A stretch of 64,000 nt of DNA, taken from contig NC_092195.1 in NCBI RefSeq assembly GCF_043641665.1, positions 16,025,774-16,089,773 on the forward strand, given 5' to 3'. The first letter of the stretch is position 1. Each line of letters begins with the position of its first letter. Both the position numbers and the translations under genes were made by a program. The notes beneath the pieces were generated by a model that ran no database searches, was not told the origin of the DNA, and saw only the letters and a program-made list of their open reading frames with translations. The stretch comes from Enoplosus armatus. Taxonomy: Eukaryota > Chordata > Actinopteri > Centrarchiformes > Enoplosidae. Of this stretch, positions 34,338 to 48,010 are shown one piece after another.

Positions 34338-37300
34338 GGAATACTCTGTATGAAGTACTCCAAGCTTGTGAATTCATCTATTGTTTATGTGCATCCTTAA
34401 TAGACATAAGCATGCATCTGTGTGTGTTTTGCTGCTTCTTTACTACACTGTGTGCAAGCATGTGTTTACAGTACTGAGTTGTGTATGTTTGAAATGAGAG
34501 GTGCCCCCGGGTGGTGCGTACCTAAAGCCTTACTCACCAGGTAACTAATGAACCAAGGCATGCCTGCCTTCCTGTTTTCTTAATCAACAAACATTTAAGG
34601 GAAATCAGCAGGTCTTTAAAAGGCTGTTTTAGAAAGACTAAGAGGAAAAACACCATCTACCTCAAGTGCTCTCAAATGAAAACCAGGAGAAAAGGTGCCA
34701 GTGAATAGATAGGCTGAAACTTTTGGACCTGCTGGAAGTTGATGAAGCTATGATTTAACATTTTAACACAAAAGCATTTTCCTGTCACTTTCTTACAGAC
34801 TTTACAGTAGGAATTCAGTAAGAAAGTTGTGGAGATGATGTACCTCAGAATGAAAACCATCATGACCCATGATATTGATATGACCATAAATAATGTGAAG
34901 TAGCAAAAAATATAAGGCATGTGGTATTAAAGCACATCTGAGAAGAATCATCTGACTAGAGTGAATATTAAAAGCGGAGTATTTTACCTGTTTAAAAGAT
35001 GATTTATCACTCTTTCCACATGTAGGGTTGGAAACAGGCAACAGATTGCTGCCAAATATGTTCCATACCTGGAGAACAGACATTGTTCCAGGTCTGTCTT
35101 GTTTTGTTAAGGGCTCTATCTGAATCAAGGCTCTAAGGATAGAGGGTGTCATATGCTGTACAGGTTTTAAAGCCCCTTCAGGCAAATTTGTGATTTGTGG
35201 CATTGGGCTATTTGGGACTTGACTTAACTTTTGCTATTTACTTCACTGAGCATGCACAGTGCTCTTCAGTTGTGCTCTTTTCATTATGTTTGATACACTT
35301 ACATTCACAGCAAAGAGCTGCAGGTTGACCAGACTTCTCTTGGTCACTGAGCAGCTTCACATGAGCAACTGGGAGCAACTTGCCCCGCATCTCAGTAGAC
35401 ATTACTGGGCTCGCTTATTATTCTTATTTTTATCATACACCCTGGACTTCATTTGTATCTTGAAGCTGTAAAAATCCATCAAAAGTGTCACAGATTACAA
35501 TTTTACATGGTGGACTCATGAATAATGGATTTGCCGCAGTGTGTTAGGATTAATAAACACATTAAAATGTTTGATTCTCAGTAAATTTACATACAGGTAA
35601 TATTTTTTTACATCAGATTTTACAACATATTTTGTCCAGTAGCATTTTTTTCATTACACTATATATTATATAATATTGATTTTGTCCTTTTTGCCAACCC
35701 CTGTCCATGCTGAAGGTCATGCTGCCTATTGATTTAGCCTCAAAATGTTGCCACAGGGTATTGACCAGCGACTCCCATAAAGACATTTATATACTCTGCT
35801 AATTTAAAATGCACCATTGTACTGTAAACCACAGACTTCGCCTTGGCTATGACATTCTGATAGAAAGTTAAAATTTTAGGAATACACAAATGGTGTGTTT
35901 ACATATGTGTGTATGTATGCAGTGAGACAGAAGCCACGTGAGGCATTAAAGTCCACTGCAAAGAGTCGGCCTACCACAGACAGTTTTCATCAGTCTGGAC
36001 TAAACATACCAGAGACAGTCTGTGTTAACAAACATATATTGTATATGCGTCAGTGAGGACAAAGAATAACATATTACATCACTCCCAAATCATGACACAG
36101 AACCAGCAAGGTTCCTCTGAAAAAGTAGCATTCCTGTATTATATGTTTATCACACCTGCCCACTCGACAGCCGTGGCCTCTCCCGAGATGTCTGAGGCGA
36201 TGCTTTCAGAGATGTTGGCATTCCCAGACTCAACTCAATCTCAGGACATTTGGCACAAAATGATGTAAGGGATGGGATTTCCCCCAAGATAATCTTTGCA
36301 GCAGCAGTGGAAGGGAGCGTATAAGCACTTGTTTTTGCTGATCTCCACCAACATCAAAAATACCTTTGTCACAATAATCTGTGCTAACAAGGCCCAAACC
36401 TCACTTACTGAAGAAGACATAATGTCCCAATTTAAACTGTGATTTTCTTTATCGTAATCTTTGATACATTTTGCATCTGAAGAGTTCAAGCCAGCTGCTG
36501 TTCACTCCTCCACCCAAACCAGTTGGCCCCCTCATACAATCCCACAACCGCCCCTCTGATGTTATCACTGTAGCCGTACGGGACATGGAAAAAGACACAG
36601 ACAAAGTCTTATGCAACTTGAATTACAGCACCCCACCGCCATGACCTCCCTCTCTCCTCTTCCATACCAACAGAAAATTACTGGTTAGAACCAGACAAAG
36701 AGGAATTTCAGCACTGCGGCCAAAATCGGAGACGAAAGCAGAGATCACATTGCATGTAGATATAGTTTTTGAGCTTACACTGAACACAGGATTGGCTAAC
36801 AATAAGTGCTTATGCAACAGGGAGCACAGAAAACATGGACTTTGAATGAAGTCAGTGTACCCTCAAACAAGTTTACGACATATTGTAACCCTTGAGTTTT
36901 GTTGAGATTGGCTTTACTTCCTCGTTGTTTGTGGTCTCACAGACCCCACTGATTTTATTACACCAAATAAAGATATATTTCATGATTTTGTGTCTTCTGT
37001 GGGCTCTGCATGAACAAATATAAACAAATATATTTTCTTTTGTTGATTTTGAGGAAAGAATATGTTAAACTTTGCACTACATTTGGATGGAAACCTGCTA
37101 ATTGGACCCCAGTTTTATAATATAAAAGTAGCACATAACCAATCACAGATACAAAGAATATGGAAATCCAGTATATTTAACCATGTTTTACAGCTGCAGT
37201 CTCTGACACTCTCACACAAAAAGTAACTGCCAGTTTTCTGTAGGGGACTTCTGAAACAATGTTATGTATGTTAATTTTCTTTCTAATTTTCCTATTCATA

Positions 37301-40300
37301 TGGTTGTTTTAAGTGGAGAGGAGACTTAGTCATCTTTACATCAACATCTCTGACAGCTATCTGATTGTGGCTCTGTACTGATCAACACATGGATGTAACA
37401 ACCTACAGGTTCATACAGCACAGGTTCCCATTTTAGAAACTCTTGCCCACATGTTTTCCTTCGCCCTTTTTCTCACAACCTGCATCTCTGTTTTCTGTCT
37501 CACACTCTTTCTGTCTGTCAGCTCTCTCCCTCAACTCTCTCTCTCTTGAAAACACATACAGTATATACACAGGACTTTTCCTGTACTCAACTCCCCTTCC
37601 CAGCAGAGTGATGCAGCTTTGCTTTTATGAGATACCAGAGTTGGGCTTGCGGCAGGATGACTGACTGGCTTGTAGAGAGGACAGAGGAACCATTTTGTGC
37701 CCCGCCGCCTCGCTGAATCCCTTTTTAAAATATTCATTCATAAACTCCTGGAGCCTTTTACTCCACATCAAACACTAGACCCATAGGAAAAGCACTGAGC
37801 TGATGCATCCAGAGAGGAAAACAAAAATACAGGGTAAACAGGACCACGGGTGAAGACCAAAATGAATCTAAATATTTATGCGCTAAATATACTCTGATAT
37901 ATTCATTGTGTTTTTAGGGAAATGGTTTGGACCAAAAGTGAGTCAACAGGATTTTAATTTGGGAAAATATGCAAAAACTGCTTACTCGTTTTGCAGAGCA
38001 GCTGTGTTTATCACTGTGAAATGAGATGTTTTCTTTTTCTTTCTTTTTACTTTTTAGATGAAATAGCAATACATTTCCTAAGTGCACATTAAAGAATAAA
38101 GTTTTGGTGAAGTTTAGCTGATGAGACTTGGTCATTTTCCTCATCAGGATTGGGTTGTTAATCCATCAGCACGTTTGTGCCTAAAAATATAGTTTCAAAC
38201 TAGTGATTTACTAGAATGGGATGCACCACTAAAACTTAAGAAATGTCTCAGCTGGTAAAGACCTAGGAAGCGTCTGTACTGCTGTCCAATCAAGAGCAAT
38301 CAACTATGTCAACAGGAAGTTACTGTAGCATCAGAAAACTGTAACTATAACTTCCAAAAAGCACAATTTAAAGTGGACAAAAGAAATATTAAACTAACAA
38401 TAAACTGCTAATCTTTTGTAAATGTAAATATTACTGTTAGTAGTTTTGTCAGTTGGGTCCGTTAGCTAGGTAACAGTTTCACCTGGCAATAAAATAGTGT
38501 GTGTGTGCAGCCATTTTAGCTTCACTGCAACAGGTTTAATTGGATGACAAGCAAAGTAAGAGCTGCAACACAAACACCCTGTTGCCTTTTAAAAACAGAA
38601 CTGCTGTATTTCATCTTTTTTTTCTCCTCATTTTTTCCATCCATGTCTCCCCACAAAGGACTCCTCTTTACAGAAGCTTCTCTGACATCTCGACTGTCAC
38701 CCAAACTAACTCCGTGCTCACTCACTGCGGAGTGCATGGGCGGCAGTAGGGTCTCTTCACAGACAATATTACGCTTTCTGTACTGAATGTCACAACTAAT
38801 AGACCCCGGCATGACAGATATACGAGTACAAGAGTGGGCCAGACACAGAGAAAAAAAAAAGAGGAAGTGGAGAGGAAATCAGGGGTGATTGTGATTAAAG
38901 CGAGGCCCGAGATGAAAGGGAGAAATGCATGAGTGTAGGAGGGAACAGTAGGGGGGCTGTGAACCTGACTGGTCATGGCTGTCATCGTAATGCCATCCAA
39001 TAAAACAATCAGCTTATCAGAGTCTTTTTCCTCAGTTTAAAGCAATTAAATGTAGGTGTGTAATGGCTTGTGTATCTCAATAATTTTTAAATCAGCTGCT
39101 CATGTGATGAAGACTTGTTTAGAAGTAAACCTTTATTGTCGTATATGAGAAGAGGAAAGGGTGGACGTGGTAAAACAAAAAAGGACCCCCCCTCTGTAAA
39201 ATGTTTTTTCCACACTTCCATGTTCCTGAAAGCACCTTGGCCTATTTTTTATCCATGGCGTCAACACAGTTTGTCACGGCAGGGGCACCAAACATGCAGG
39301 CTGCCAAAACATCCCATTCTGGATGGGGTGTTAGATGCCCTTCCCACCCTCACCCCTTCCTCCTTCCTCCTCCTCCCTCCTGCAGACACCATAAATCACC
39401 CTATGTCTCTTCGAGGTTGACCTGCTGTTGAACCACTTGCTTTTCAAAAAGTCATTTAAATAGCTAAAGCAGGGGCCACACACACACATGCACTTCTGTG
39501 AGGTCAGAAGTTTAATATTTAATAACCTTAATAACCTTACTACTGTACTTTCGCAGCTACAGTGCACTCGCACCAATAGAAGCAAATAAAAGTTCAAATC
39601 TGGCATCAGCAGTGACCTGAAGAAAATAAAGTAGGTTAAGTCATGGTTTGCTCAAAGGAATGTGGATCATATTTTAATCAAAAAGTAATTTGCCATGCTT
39701 AGTTACGGAGATAGAATCTCATCAAACGCTTCTTTATATTCAGTTTTCATTTTGATAAATTTGGCTGTGACTGAGTATTTTGTTTGCTGGTGGACACGGG
39801 AGATTTGGGAAGTTCAGGTTGGGCCACCAACAGGTCATAGCAGAGAGGGGAGAGGAGTTGAGAAAGAAGGGTAGAAACAACAGTGAGTAAAAGTCAGAAA
39901 AATAGACACAGCAAGAGACACGCAGAGAGAAACAAACACTCAGAGAGAACAAGTGAGGAAAAGAGAAGGAATAGAAAACCAGAGGAGTGAAAAAGCAGAC
40001 AAAAGTGTCCTGTTGCGAGGCCTGCAGGAAATGAAGTCAACAGTCTTAGAGAAATGAGAATGTGAAAAGCAGCTGTGCTCCCCCAATCTGCATGGCCTCT
40101 GAGGGCCAACTCGACGAACACCACATGGTTAATGAGTAAAACCAGAAAATGACACTCTAGCTGATGACAGACTGTAATTTAGTGCTGATTAGACTGTGAT
40201 TTTGGCTTTTCCTTGTGCCACAAGTGCTACAAACTGTTCATATAAACTACAGAAAATCAAGAACACCAATGTCAAGGACTGCGAGGTTGTGATTTAAATG

Positions 40301-41299
40301 AATTCAATGCCAACTTGCTATTGGATAGATTTTAAAATAGAGGCTTACAAGAGTTGAAATAAAACATATAAGTGTGGGAAAAATAGATATGCACGCATTA
40401 CTGGCTGGGATAATTGGATTATTAGACTTTGTAGCAGTAAATCCCAGTTTAAGAGTTTTCATTAATCACAGTCTGAGGTAAACACTTATGCAAATGTCAA
40501 ATGTTTTCAAACAAGATTACAGTAAAATAGGTTTGTGTCCTGCGTCCTGTCTCTGGTGTAAAGTAAATGTATTTATTTAATCTTGCAACATTTTCTGCCC
40601 TTGAAACAAAATGTCCACAATCCAAAGAGGATTAAAGACATTGTTTGTAGCATGAAACAAAAACTGCAACACAGAAGTCCCAACAAAGAATAGAAGAGTG
40701 GAGGGATGGTGAGGGTCTTTTCAGTTGAGGATGAGCCCACACAGATGGGCTGGGACAGAGGGAGGACTGATTAATGATTAATCTACCTTGGCCACAACAG
40801 AGACGATGCAAACGTGGCCCAGGAGGAGAGCCACTTCAAACTCCGGCAGAGAAAGGAGAGACACAGGCAAATATGCCATCATTCAGCGTGCTCACTGGAC
40901 CTCGTGCACATTGTATCCTTAAGTGATGAACCAGTGAAAGAGAGAGCTATTTAAAGCCTTATAGAGACCATGCTTAAAATGAGCGAGTGGGTGGTTTGTG
41001 TGTGAGGGAGAAGAGAAAGAATGAGGCTGATGTGAACACGCATAACAAAGAAAGAACTACCTTTTTTGTCACTCACTTTTAATGGTTTTTCTAATTACAT
41101 TACACTGAGTAGTTAATTATCAAAGGCCTCCACTGACTGAGAGGCTGTAAATGTATGATAGCACAATATATACACTTTTAGTTTCAGTTGGAAAAAGTCT
41201 GCACTGTTATGTACTGCTGTAGAGTTAAGTTTTAATATTATTGATCCAATCGTTATTATGTCATTATCATATCACTCTAATTAGGGTTCATCTTAGTAT
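31733..41299. other. long gene-free stretch
   Basis: About 9.5 kb without a gene I can support. It contains the GT tract at 34274-34335 and otherwise mostly AT-leaning unique-looking DNA. The larger frames (172 codons at 33835-34353, 133 at 34802-35203, 96-101 near 38522-39420) are low-complexity, hydrophobic or CA/GT-driven, without domains. The block 33540-33800, with agctagttagctgg, may be an old repeat. The block 36050-36640 is complex but its frames are broken and unrecognised. The block 40840-40980 has balanced composition and might be conserved. Confidence 0.4.
34274..34335. repeat. (TG)30 microsatellite
   Basis: About 62 bases of uninterrupted TG, the longest dinucleotide tract in the window. 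It inflates open frames on both strands with Cys-Val or Thr-His repeats. Confidence 0.95.
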
Positions 41300-41655
41300 C
41301 AAGTAGATGCTCGGATCACCATTAACGTTGGCGTGGCTTGGCCCTGTTTGGGAGGTCTGTATTTGTACACAACACCAGCACAAACCGCTATGTATTTGAA
41401 GTTGAATTATGTCCTGCACTCCGCAATCTCATGATGCACAAAGGTCTGTTGGTGTGTGAACATCTCGCTGGAAGTAAAGAAGTGACGTGTTACGGTTATA
41501 GCCTCATGTTACATTAGTATAATACCAACAGGTTCCGTGTAGCGAGGAGGTGTCGTACCGATTTTAGATTTAGGACAAAAGAGAGCACTGGTATTAAAGA
41601 GTTTGGGTATTGGAATCCGTATCAGGAGAAAATTCAGATTGGTGCATCCCTACAC
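41300..41655 (-). repeat. probable degenerate interspersed repeat
   Basis: Ends in ggtattggaatccgtatcag, then gattggtgcatccctac, which resembles the 'gtagggatgcaccgatccga' end of a common fish hAT-like repeat read in reverse. The rest (gagcactggtattaaagag, ggtgtcgtaccgatttta) fits that picture, but the left boundary is uncertain. Confidence 0.4.
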
Positions 41656-42049
41656 AAGAGCAAAGCCTTTTTTAAGAGAAACTGTAGCTCAGTAACATCA
41701 AGAATCCAGGGTTGCTTCTTTTCAAATAATCAGAGGCCCATTTGCCTATTTTACCAAAAAGAGTAAAATCTCAAAAAAGCCTAAAGCAGTGGAGGTGAAA
41801 TGCTCCTACTACAGCTGTAGTAATGAAGCCTGTGTGGATTTTTCTTGTTACTACTTCTGTGTCATTCATCTGAGGGCAGAGTTTGCTGCAGCAGTGCTGA
41901 GGTGATTGCTTCTCTAGGAGATGGACGAATCATCTGGTGTGGCCCTGCCAGGGGAGGATAGCAATAAAAAAAAGTGCGGAAAAGGGGCTCTTGGTGAGAG
42001 GGAGAGGAAGAAGGAGGCAGAGTGTGCAGCGGTGGGAATACGAGTGTTT

Positions 42050-42075
42050 TGTGTGTGTGTGTGTGTGTGTGTGTG
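42050..42075. repeat. (TG)13 microsatellite
   Basis: About 26 bases of TG, followed by a looser tgtgtatgtttgtgtgtgg region. Confidence 0.9.
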
Positions 42076-44807
42076 AATGTGGAGAGCTTGTACATTTGTG
42101 TGTATGTTTGTGTGTGGTAGTGGTGCTGGTGGGGGGGGGCTTTCATATAATAGATTAAAATCAAAACAGAAAGACATTCAAAATGAAGCCGAAAGGATCA
42201 GACTCCAGCCGGTGTTTGTGGTTTGATGGACTGTCAAAACACTTTTCGTGAGATTACCCACCTGTCAGTGGAATGCCGTCGTAGACGTTATACAACACTG
42301 ATAACATAATAGGATTCCTGTTATGAATTTTAGCTGTTCCCTCAAAAAAAAAAAAAAAAAGAAGCCAAACACTTTTCACTATTTTTTAGCTCTCTGTGTC
42401 TTCGGTGCACCTGCCAAACCGAGCTCAGTCCTCCTGCCAGGACAAGCAGCAGCTGAGCCTCTCACTGCTTACCTGCATGAATCTCAACAAATTGCTGTCT
42501 ATTTATGCTGATATATATTTTCACCACGGCTCTCAAAATATTACTGCAGTGTTTCTTTTTCTTCCTCTCTCCGCCTGCTTCCCTCTCTCTTCTTCCTCTC
42601 CCCTTCCATCTGCTCTCACCGATGGCTTTTGATCAAACGGAAGGAAAAGCTGCTAAAACTAATATACCCGCGCTGTCAGCCCAGCGTGGAAAATGCCAGA
42701 CGCCAGCATCTCGACTCTCCATCATGTGAGCGTTGCAAGCGGCTGTCAGTCATAATCATTTTACAGATACAAAACCAGTACCATCGCTCAGGTAAAATGT
42801 GTGCACTTTTATGGTACCTTTTTAAAAGGAATAACCCTCCAGGCAAAAATGGACCCTGCAGACTCTGTGTCTCCCGGCTCGTGTCTTCAGGTCCTGGCTT
42901 GTGAAGTTGCTTGCTGGCTGAAATGGCTTCACCAGTCTCTGCTCCAGATCTTTTGTCTCCCACTGCTTCACTGGTGTCTTCCAGTTCCTTGCTGGAGCCT
43001 TCCAGCACTTTTGAGTTACCTTCCACTTTCTGAGCAGTTAAACTCTGGATGAGCGCTTCCTTGTCTCCCAGCCCTTTGCCTGTGTTAGGGATACACACAA
43101 TCTATCTTTTTCACTCCCTATACCGATTCCAATACGTCAGCTCAGCGTATCTACTGATATGGGCTACTGATTCGCTACCAGCACTCTCCATTTCCCCTAA
43201 ATTTAAAATCTGTATATCTCATTTTTATGGGGTCCATGTGACTGAATGAATGTATGTTTGGCGCAGGGGGTTAACGAGAGTCAATAGTTCAGGATTTCAT
43301 TTGATAGCACCACAGCATCACCAGATGGATAATTCCTACGTGATCCGGCTGTATTGTGCTTTAATTTATTCCCCACAGTGACTGCTCACTGTGATACAGC
43401 GATGGTGGGCTACACTCATCCTTAAATAATGGGAATTACATCCAGGTAACTTCTATTTCACCTTGCCTCATTACTGAATAGGACCCTACTCCTGAGCAAT
43501 TGCTGTGTTTTACATTTATTCATGTATATTATGTGATAGATTGGCAGAAGGTTTGCAGTGGAGATGGCTTTATTAGATATGTGTTACTGAAAAGAAGAAG
43601 ACTACAGTCTTTCCTTGACTTCATTCACATTGTCTTCATTCTAAACAACATCAGAAACTTGCAGGAGGAAGCACAATCAGCCAATCACAGTTCTTGCAGG
43701 CCCCCACATGGTATCTCTGTAGCTGGCGTACCTTTGACGCCCACATATGTAGGGTCTGTCGCCACACCCTAACCCCTTAACATAAAAATCCAGTGTTACT
43801 GTTGAAACACTGAAGTTTATATTGACATTGACAAAGAAAGTGTATTTACTGTGGGTTGGTCACGCCATGTCCGATACCCAATCCGCTTAATAAGGTCAGT
43901 ATGTGGCGAAACATCCCAGTGCATCCAGAGCGCTATCTCTAACGGCTAGTTTCCAGTCTGCAGTCTCTGTAGACAAGTCTTCTGCCCTTGTCCTTACAGC
44001 CTCTGTTGTCCGGTTCCCTTGTGCATAAAATCCTTGTGTGTGAATTTCTTGCGCCCAGCCTTTCCCCAAGCCTCCGGGCCTTTAGACCACCAGCCTGGGT
44101 TCAAGTGTGTTTTATGAAGTTCCCATTGGCCTCACCAGGCGCTTTGTCACTTCTCTGCTGCTCAGCAGTTTAGATCCTCCACCTGTGCCTTGTTACCTGT
44201 TCTGTTTACCTGGTAACGATGTCCTTCCTGCCTGCAGTGTTTTGAGTTTAATATACTGTAAAAGGGTATTTTCAGGGTATTTTCAGAGGTGTCACATTCA
44301 TACCAACTATCTTGCTGTCATAATATCAACATGCCTGTATCACCACCCAAATGGATCCAATAATAACTTAGTTTAGTTAAAAAATTATCCATGAACACAT
44401 AATGTGATCTTGAATCAGCTGCTTTCACGCCCAGTATTTTGCAAGCCACAGAGCACATTGGTCTTCATACAGTACTCCTTCTCATCTGCGCTCTATCAGT
44501 AAGCTGGCAGGAAATTGGAAATGACAGAAAGGTGTGTTTGAGTGGCTGCAGGTCATTTTATCGATGTCAGACATGGAGTGAATGAACAGAGAGACAGACT
44601 CGGGGCCCCTTGGGATCCCTTTTTTGTGGTGTCGATTGGAGGAAGAGGCATATGGCAGATCTATACAGCAATAATGGACAAGTGTGTGTGTGTGTAAGAA
44701 ACAGTCAAGTTAAACTTTAAAGCCTTTGAGCTCCCATGGGGTCTGAAGGATCAGACAAAGGAAACCAATCAGTACCCAGGGGACTCAAATAAATTCCCAT
44801 TTCAAGC

Positions 44808-45022
44808 ACACACACACACACACATAAAGTGACAGTCAAACAATTTGCCACACACACAGACACACACCTGCACCACACTGTGCACTGGGTCGTGTAAGGG
44901 TGCTGGAAGCAGACATGTTGTGTCTGAAGTTCTGCTTTCTTATGACAGGTCCACTGTAACAGACATCCTCCTTTTCAGGGCCATCGTACTGTGACAACAC
45001 ACACACACACATGGACACACAC
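44808..45022. repeat. scattered short CA tracts
   Basis: Three short CA-rich runs (about 44808-44823, 44851-44867 and 44998-45022) lie within about 200 bases. Each is too short to be a major microsatellite. Confidence 0.7.
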
Positions 45023-45323
45023 AAAATACTGACTTGAACAATATCTTAATCCTCTATCTGAACACTTAAACATCCCTAGAATATCAGCTGGCGGGCAAAG
45101 CAAAGTGTACACAATAAGACAATCATACACCTCTCATTACAAGAAAGTCTGCTACCAACCAGACCTTCATCTGTAGGCTATGAAGCTGCTATAAAGTTTT
45201 AAAGTCAGGTTTGGTCTCCACCAATCAGGAGTTGGTTTGCATATGTTTTGACATGTTTTTGCTTGATTCATTCATTTTACAGCTGTTGTGAATCCAAGCA
45301 CTATTACACTGTTAGGCTTTTCA

Positions 45324-45530
45324 CACTGCATAGTCTTAGCCCCTTTTCACACTGGCACCTTTTAGGCCAGTATTTAGTCGATTTTCAGGGGATATCCTAA
45401 TAAACGCTGGGCTAACTTTGCTCTGGAGCAGGGCCTGCAAGTCCTAGACTAAAGTCAGGGTTAGCCCACTTGGAATGTGCCAGGATTGTGCCAGTGTGAA
45501 AGCTTTCTTAGCCTGAAGCTAAGTGCAGTG
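45324..45530. mobile_element. compact foldback (MITE-like) element
   Basis: cttttcacactggcac at 45343-45358 pairs with gtgccagtgtgaaagc at 45488-45503 (14 of 16 by eye). An outer pair, cactgca at 45324-45330 and tgcagtg at 45524-45530, with taagc/gctta-type sequence between, extends the palindrome. About 200 bases in all, no coding capacity. This structure is typical of non-autonomous DNA elements; I recall similar 'cccctttcacactg' repeats in fish. Confidence 0.6.
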
Positions 45531-45759
45531 TCAAAATCTTAAGAGTGTGGTTATATATTAAGATTAACTCTTTTTTCAACGTTAAGACACTCAAAATGGG
45601 ATTACTGATACCAAGGGTTATGAAACACGCTCGTCATTTGAAGGGCTGTGTCACTTTTCATGTCTGAAATTCGAGCTTTTTGAAATGACAGCAGCGCCAC
45701 CCTCAGACACGACACACACACCCTCTGAAGACCACCTCATCTTAGTGTAATGAAAACAC

Positions 45760-46110
45760 AAAAGCCAATTGTAAGGCTTGAGAACAATACCTCCATGCGG
45801 TGAACTCTTAAACCAACCCCTCCCACTGCAATAAGCCTATATCCCGCCGTGGCATGTGGCTGCAGCTCACAGATCAGTTGGGGGTTCTCCGTATTGAAAT
45901 TCATAGATTCAGTATCTCCTTTTCTCTCAGTGCTGCACTAATATAAATACATTTTAATCAAATAAGACGCATTAAGCTTCCCATTGCGCACACGGAGAAG
46001 GGAAAAAATCTGATAATAAAAAGCTGCCTTGTAGTGAGGCGGTAAGTCGATGAGTCATGGGTCTGGGAGATTAGACAGGAGGTCCTGTGCTGCTTCCGAG
46101 GGGATTACAG
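45760..46110. promoter_or_regulatory. candidate conserved non-coding block
   Basis: Non-repetitive sequence with gccaattgtaaggctt, acattttaatcaaataag, gcattaagcttcccattgcg, ctgataataaaaagc and gatgagtcatggg (AP-1-like TGAGTCA). No open frame. Regulatory role inferred only from motif content. Confidence 0.3.
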
Positions 46111-47097
46111 AGCATACATTACGGGGCAATGACTTTTGAGTTCACAGAAAAAAAAAAACAATGATCATGTATGAAACAGCTGAGAGAGACAGTGTGTTCA
46201 GGCCTCTTCACTCTCCCTCATGACCCTTGGTGCTGTTCGAAGTGTCACCTTCCTGACAGCAGTCACCCCTCCGTGTGATTTACCTCACTCACCAAAACGT
46301 ATTACACTGGCGAGTTCAACTGGTGAAATTCAATCCTGCAAATCTCCCCTTCCCTCAGCTGTGCAGGGACACTGATACGCACGTATGCAAACACACAGGT
46401 ATGCACACATGCGTGCTCACACACAAAACACACCTTTTCCATTTCAATCCCACTCACCCCTTCTCTTTCAAAACATAAGCAGCTTTCATGCCGCTACTTA
46501 TGCAAGCTGAATGTTTGTGTCTGATATTCAGATTAGCAGGGTTGCTAAATGCGCTACCGCTGGCCTATCATGGCCTATTCTGGGTTGATGCACTTCTCTG
46601 TATTCAGCAACCAGCAGCCAACCAACGGCAGGCAGGCCGCTCAGAGACAAAACAATCCACTATTATTAATGAGGACATTTTTTTCACCTCACTTGGAAAG
46701 GTAAATATACCCTCTGAATGTTAAGCCATATGGGCGGCTTCACAGAACCCAGATCAAAGAGGATTCAGTGATTCGGTTTGACATCAGGACAGCCCTGAAA
46801 TAACAAGGATCAGACTGGGAATAACCACCCAGAAATTGTACTTGACTCTGTCTGGTTAACAAACATCACACTTAATATCCCCTTAGTAGATGTGAAACTA
46901 TCTGATTGTTTTAAAAGGGACCATATGACGATCTTAAGCAAACAAACTAGCACTTAATATCATTACAGTGTGACTTTTAAGTACTTTATGTATGTAGTAA
47001 TTGGTTTCTAGCCCAGTAATCTAGTGGGTCGATGTTTTAAGATCATGAAATACACTGAGGATGAAACCTTCTCAAGATACCTGTCTTACTTCAATAT
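46111..47097. other. intergenic, no gene seen
   Basis: Two frames of 67-78 codons at 46275-46724 lack domains. No repeat recognised. Confidence 0.45.
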
Positions 47098-48010
47098 AAA
47101 AGGAATCTTGACATTTTGGAAACATGTTTTCTTGCTGAGAGTTGACGCCAAGGTATGATCGAAGTAGTTCAAACTGTGTCATCCGTCCACAGTGTTTATT
47201 GCTGCTCCGAAAGGCCACACACTGCTGTCATAGAGAGGGGCGAGGTGCAATCAGTTGTTCAAATTGTCTATAACGGCACACACTTTTGGGCAGCCTCTCC
47301 TTGGAGGCATTCATAGCGTTGTGCTCTGTTGTACACACAAAAAGTCATGGATATAGTTGTGTGAAGACGGAAAAAATAGAGCTCGAGAGTGAAATTCAAC
47401 CCCTGCCCTACTTTCTCACCTCTGCACACCTGGCCAGTTGCTGTCAGTGGGCAAGCTTGTGGAATTGTCAGCTTTGGAAAGACACAAAAATTGTGAGATG
47501 TAGTCCCACATTCCCAGTGTCAGAAAGGTGTGTGCGGAGTTTCAGAAGCTATTTGTCAATCTGACAAGCGCTTCATTTGAGGCACACTTGCTCCTTTAGA
47601 TTAGATAGAGACGGTCGATACCTCTCTAATTTCTGTGTGGTATGTTTGGTATTAAGTCTCCACCGGTTGCCTGGCAACTTCACTGTGACAACAAGACTCC
47701 AGGAAGACGCTGACCACAAGAAATAGTTACTCCTCGTAAAATCAAAAACTGTTATTTTTACATTTCTGTTTGTGTACAGATATAACACATTAGTTAGCTT
47801 TAGATTTGATAGGTAGGTGCATTTTTAAACTTTGGGCAGAGTTAGGCTAGCTGTTCCCACCTGCTTCTAGTCTTTATGCTAAGCTAAGCTAACCACATCC
47901 TGATTTCAGCTCCATACTTGGCCCACACGAATGAGACTGGTATTGATCTTCTCCTCTAACTCTCGACAAGAAAGCAAATAATTGTATTCCCCAAAATGAC
48001 AAACTATTCC
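47098..48010. mobile_element. 'gctaagctaa' foldback MITE split by extra sequence
   Basis: The left end, aaaggaatcttgacattttg, is at 47098. The right end, ccccaaaatgacaaactatt then cctg, closes at 48010. The right internal part (ccaccggttgcctggcaact, gttaggctagctgttcccac, agtctttatgctaagctaag) is present from about 47640. The roughly 480 bases at 47156-47640 do not belong to the family as I know it, and may be an insertion into the element or two separate partial copies. Confidence 0.55.

Larger units (their letters stand above)
41656..45323. other. intergenic with simple repeats
   Basis: No gene called. Holds (GT)n at 42050-42075 and a 17-base poly-A at 42344-42360. A 140-codon minus-strand frame at 42676-43098 is Glu/Ser-rich without a domain. 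The block 43600-43790 (gcccccacatggtatctctg) may be part of an interspersed repeat. An 11-base direct duplication (gggtattttca twice) occurs at about 44263-44285. Confidence 0.4.

Noticed and set aside
33835..34353. 172-codon plus-strand frame
   Set aside because: Hydrophobic, low-complexity content ending in a Cys-Val run produced by the GT microsatellite at 34274-34335; no domain.
36050..36640. Possible degraded retroelement or pseudogene coding region
   Set aside because: Short frames on both strands (71 and 82 codons) suggested a broken coding sequence, but I could not match any protein family and found no consistent frame across the interval.
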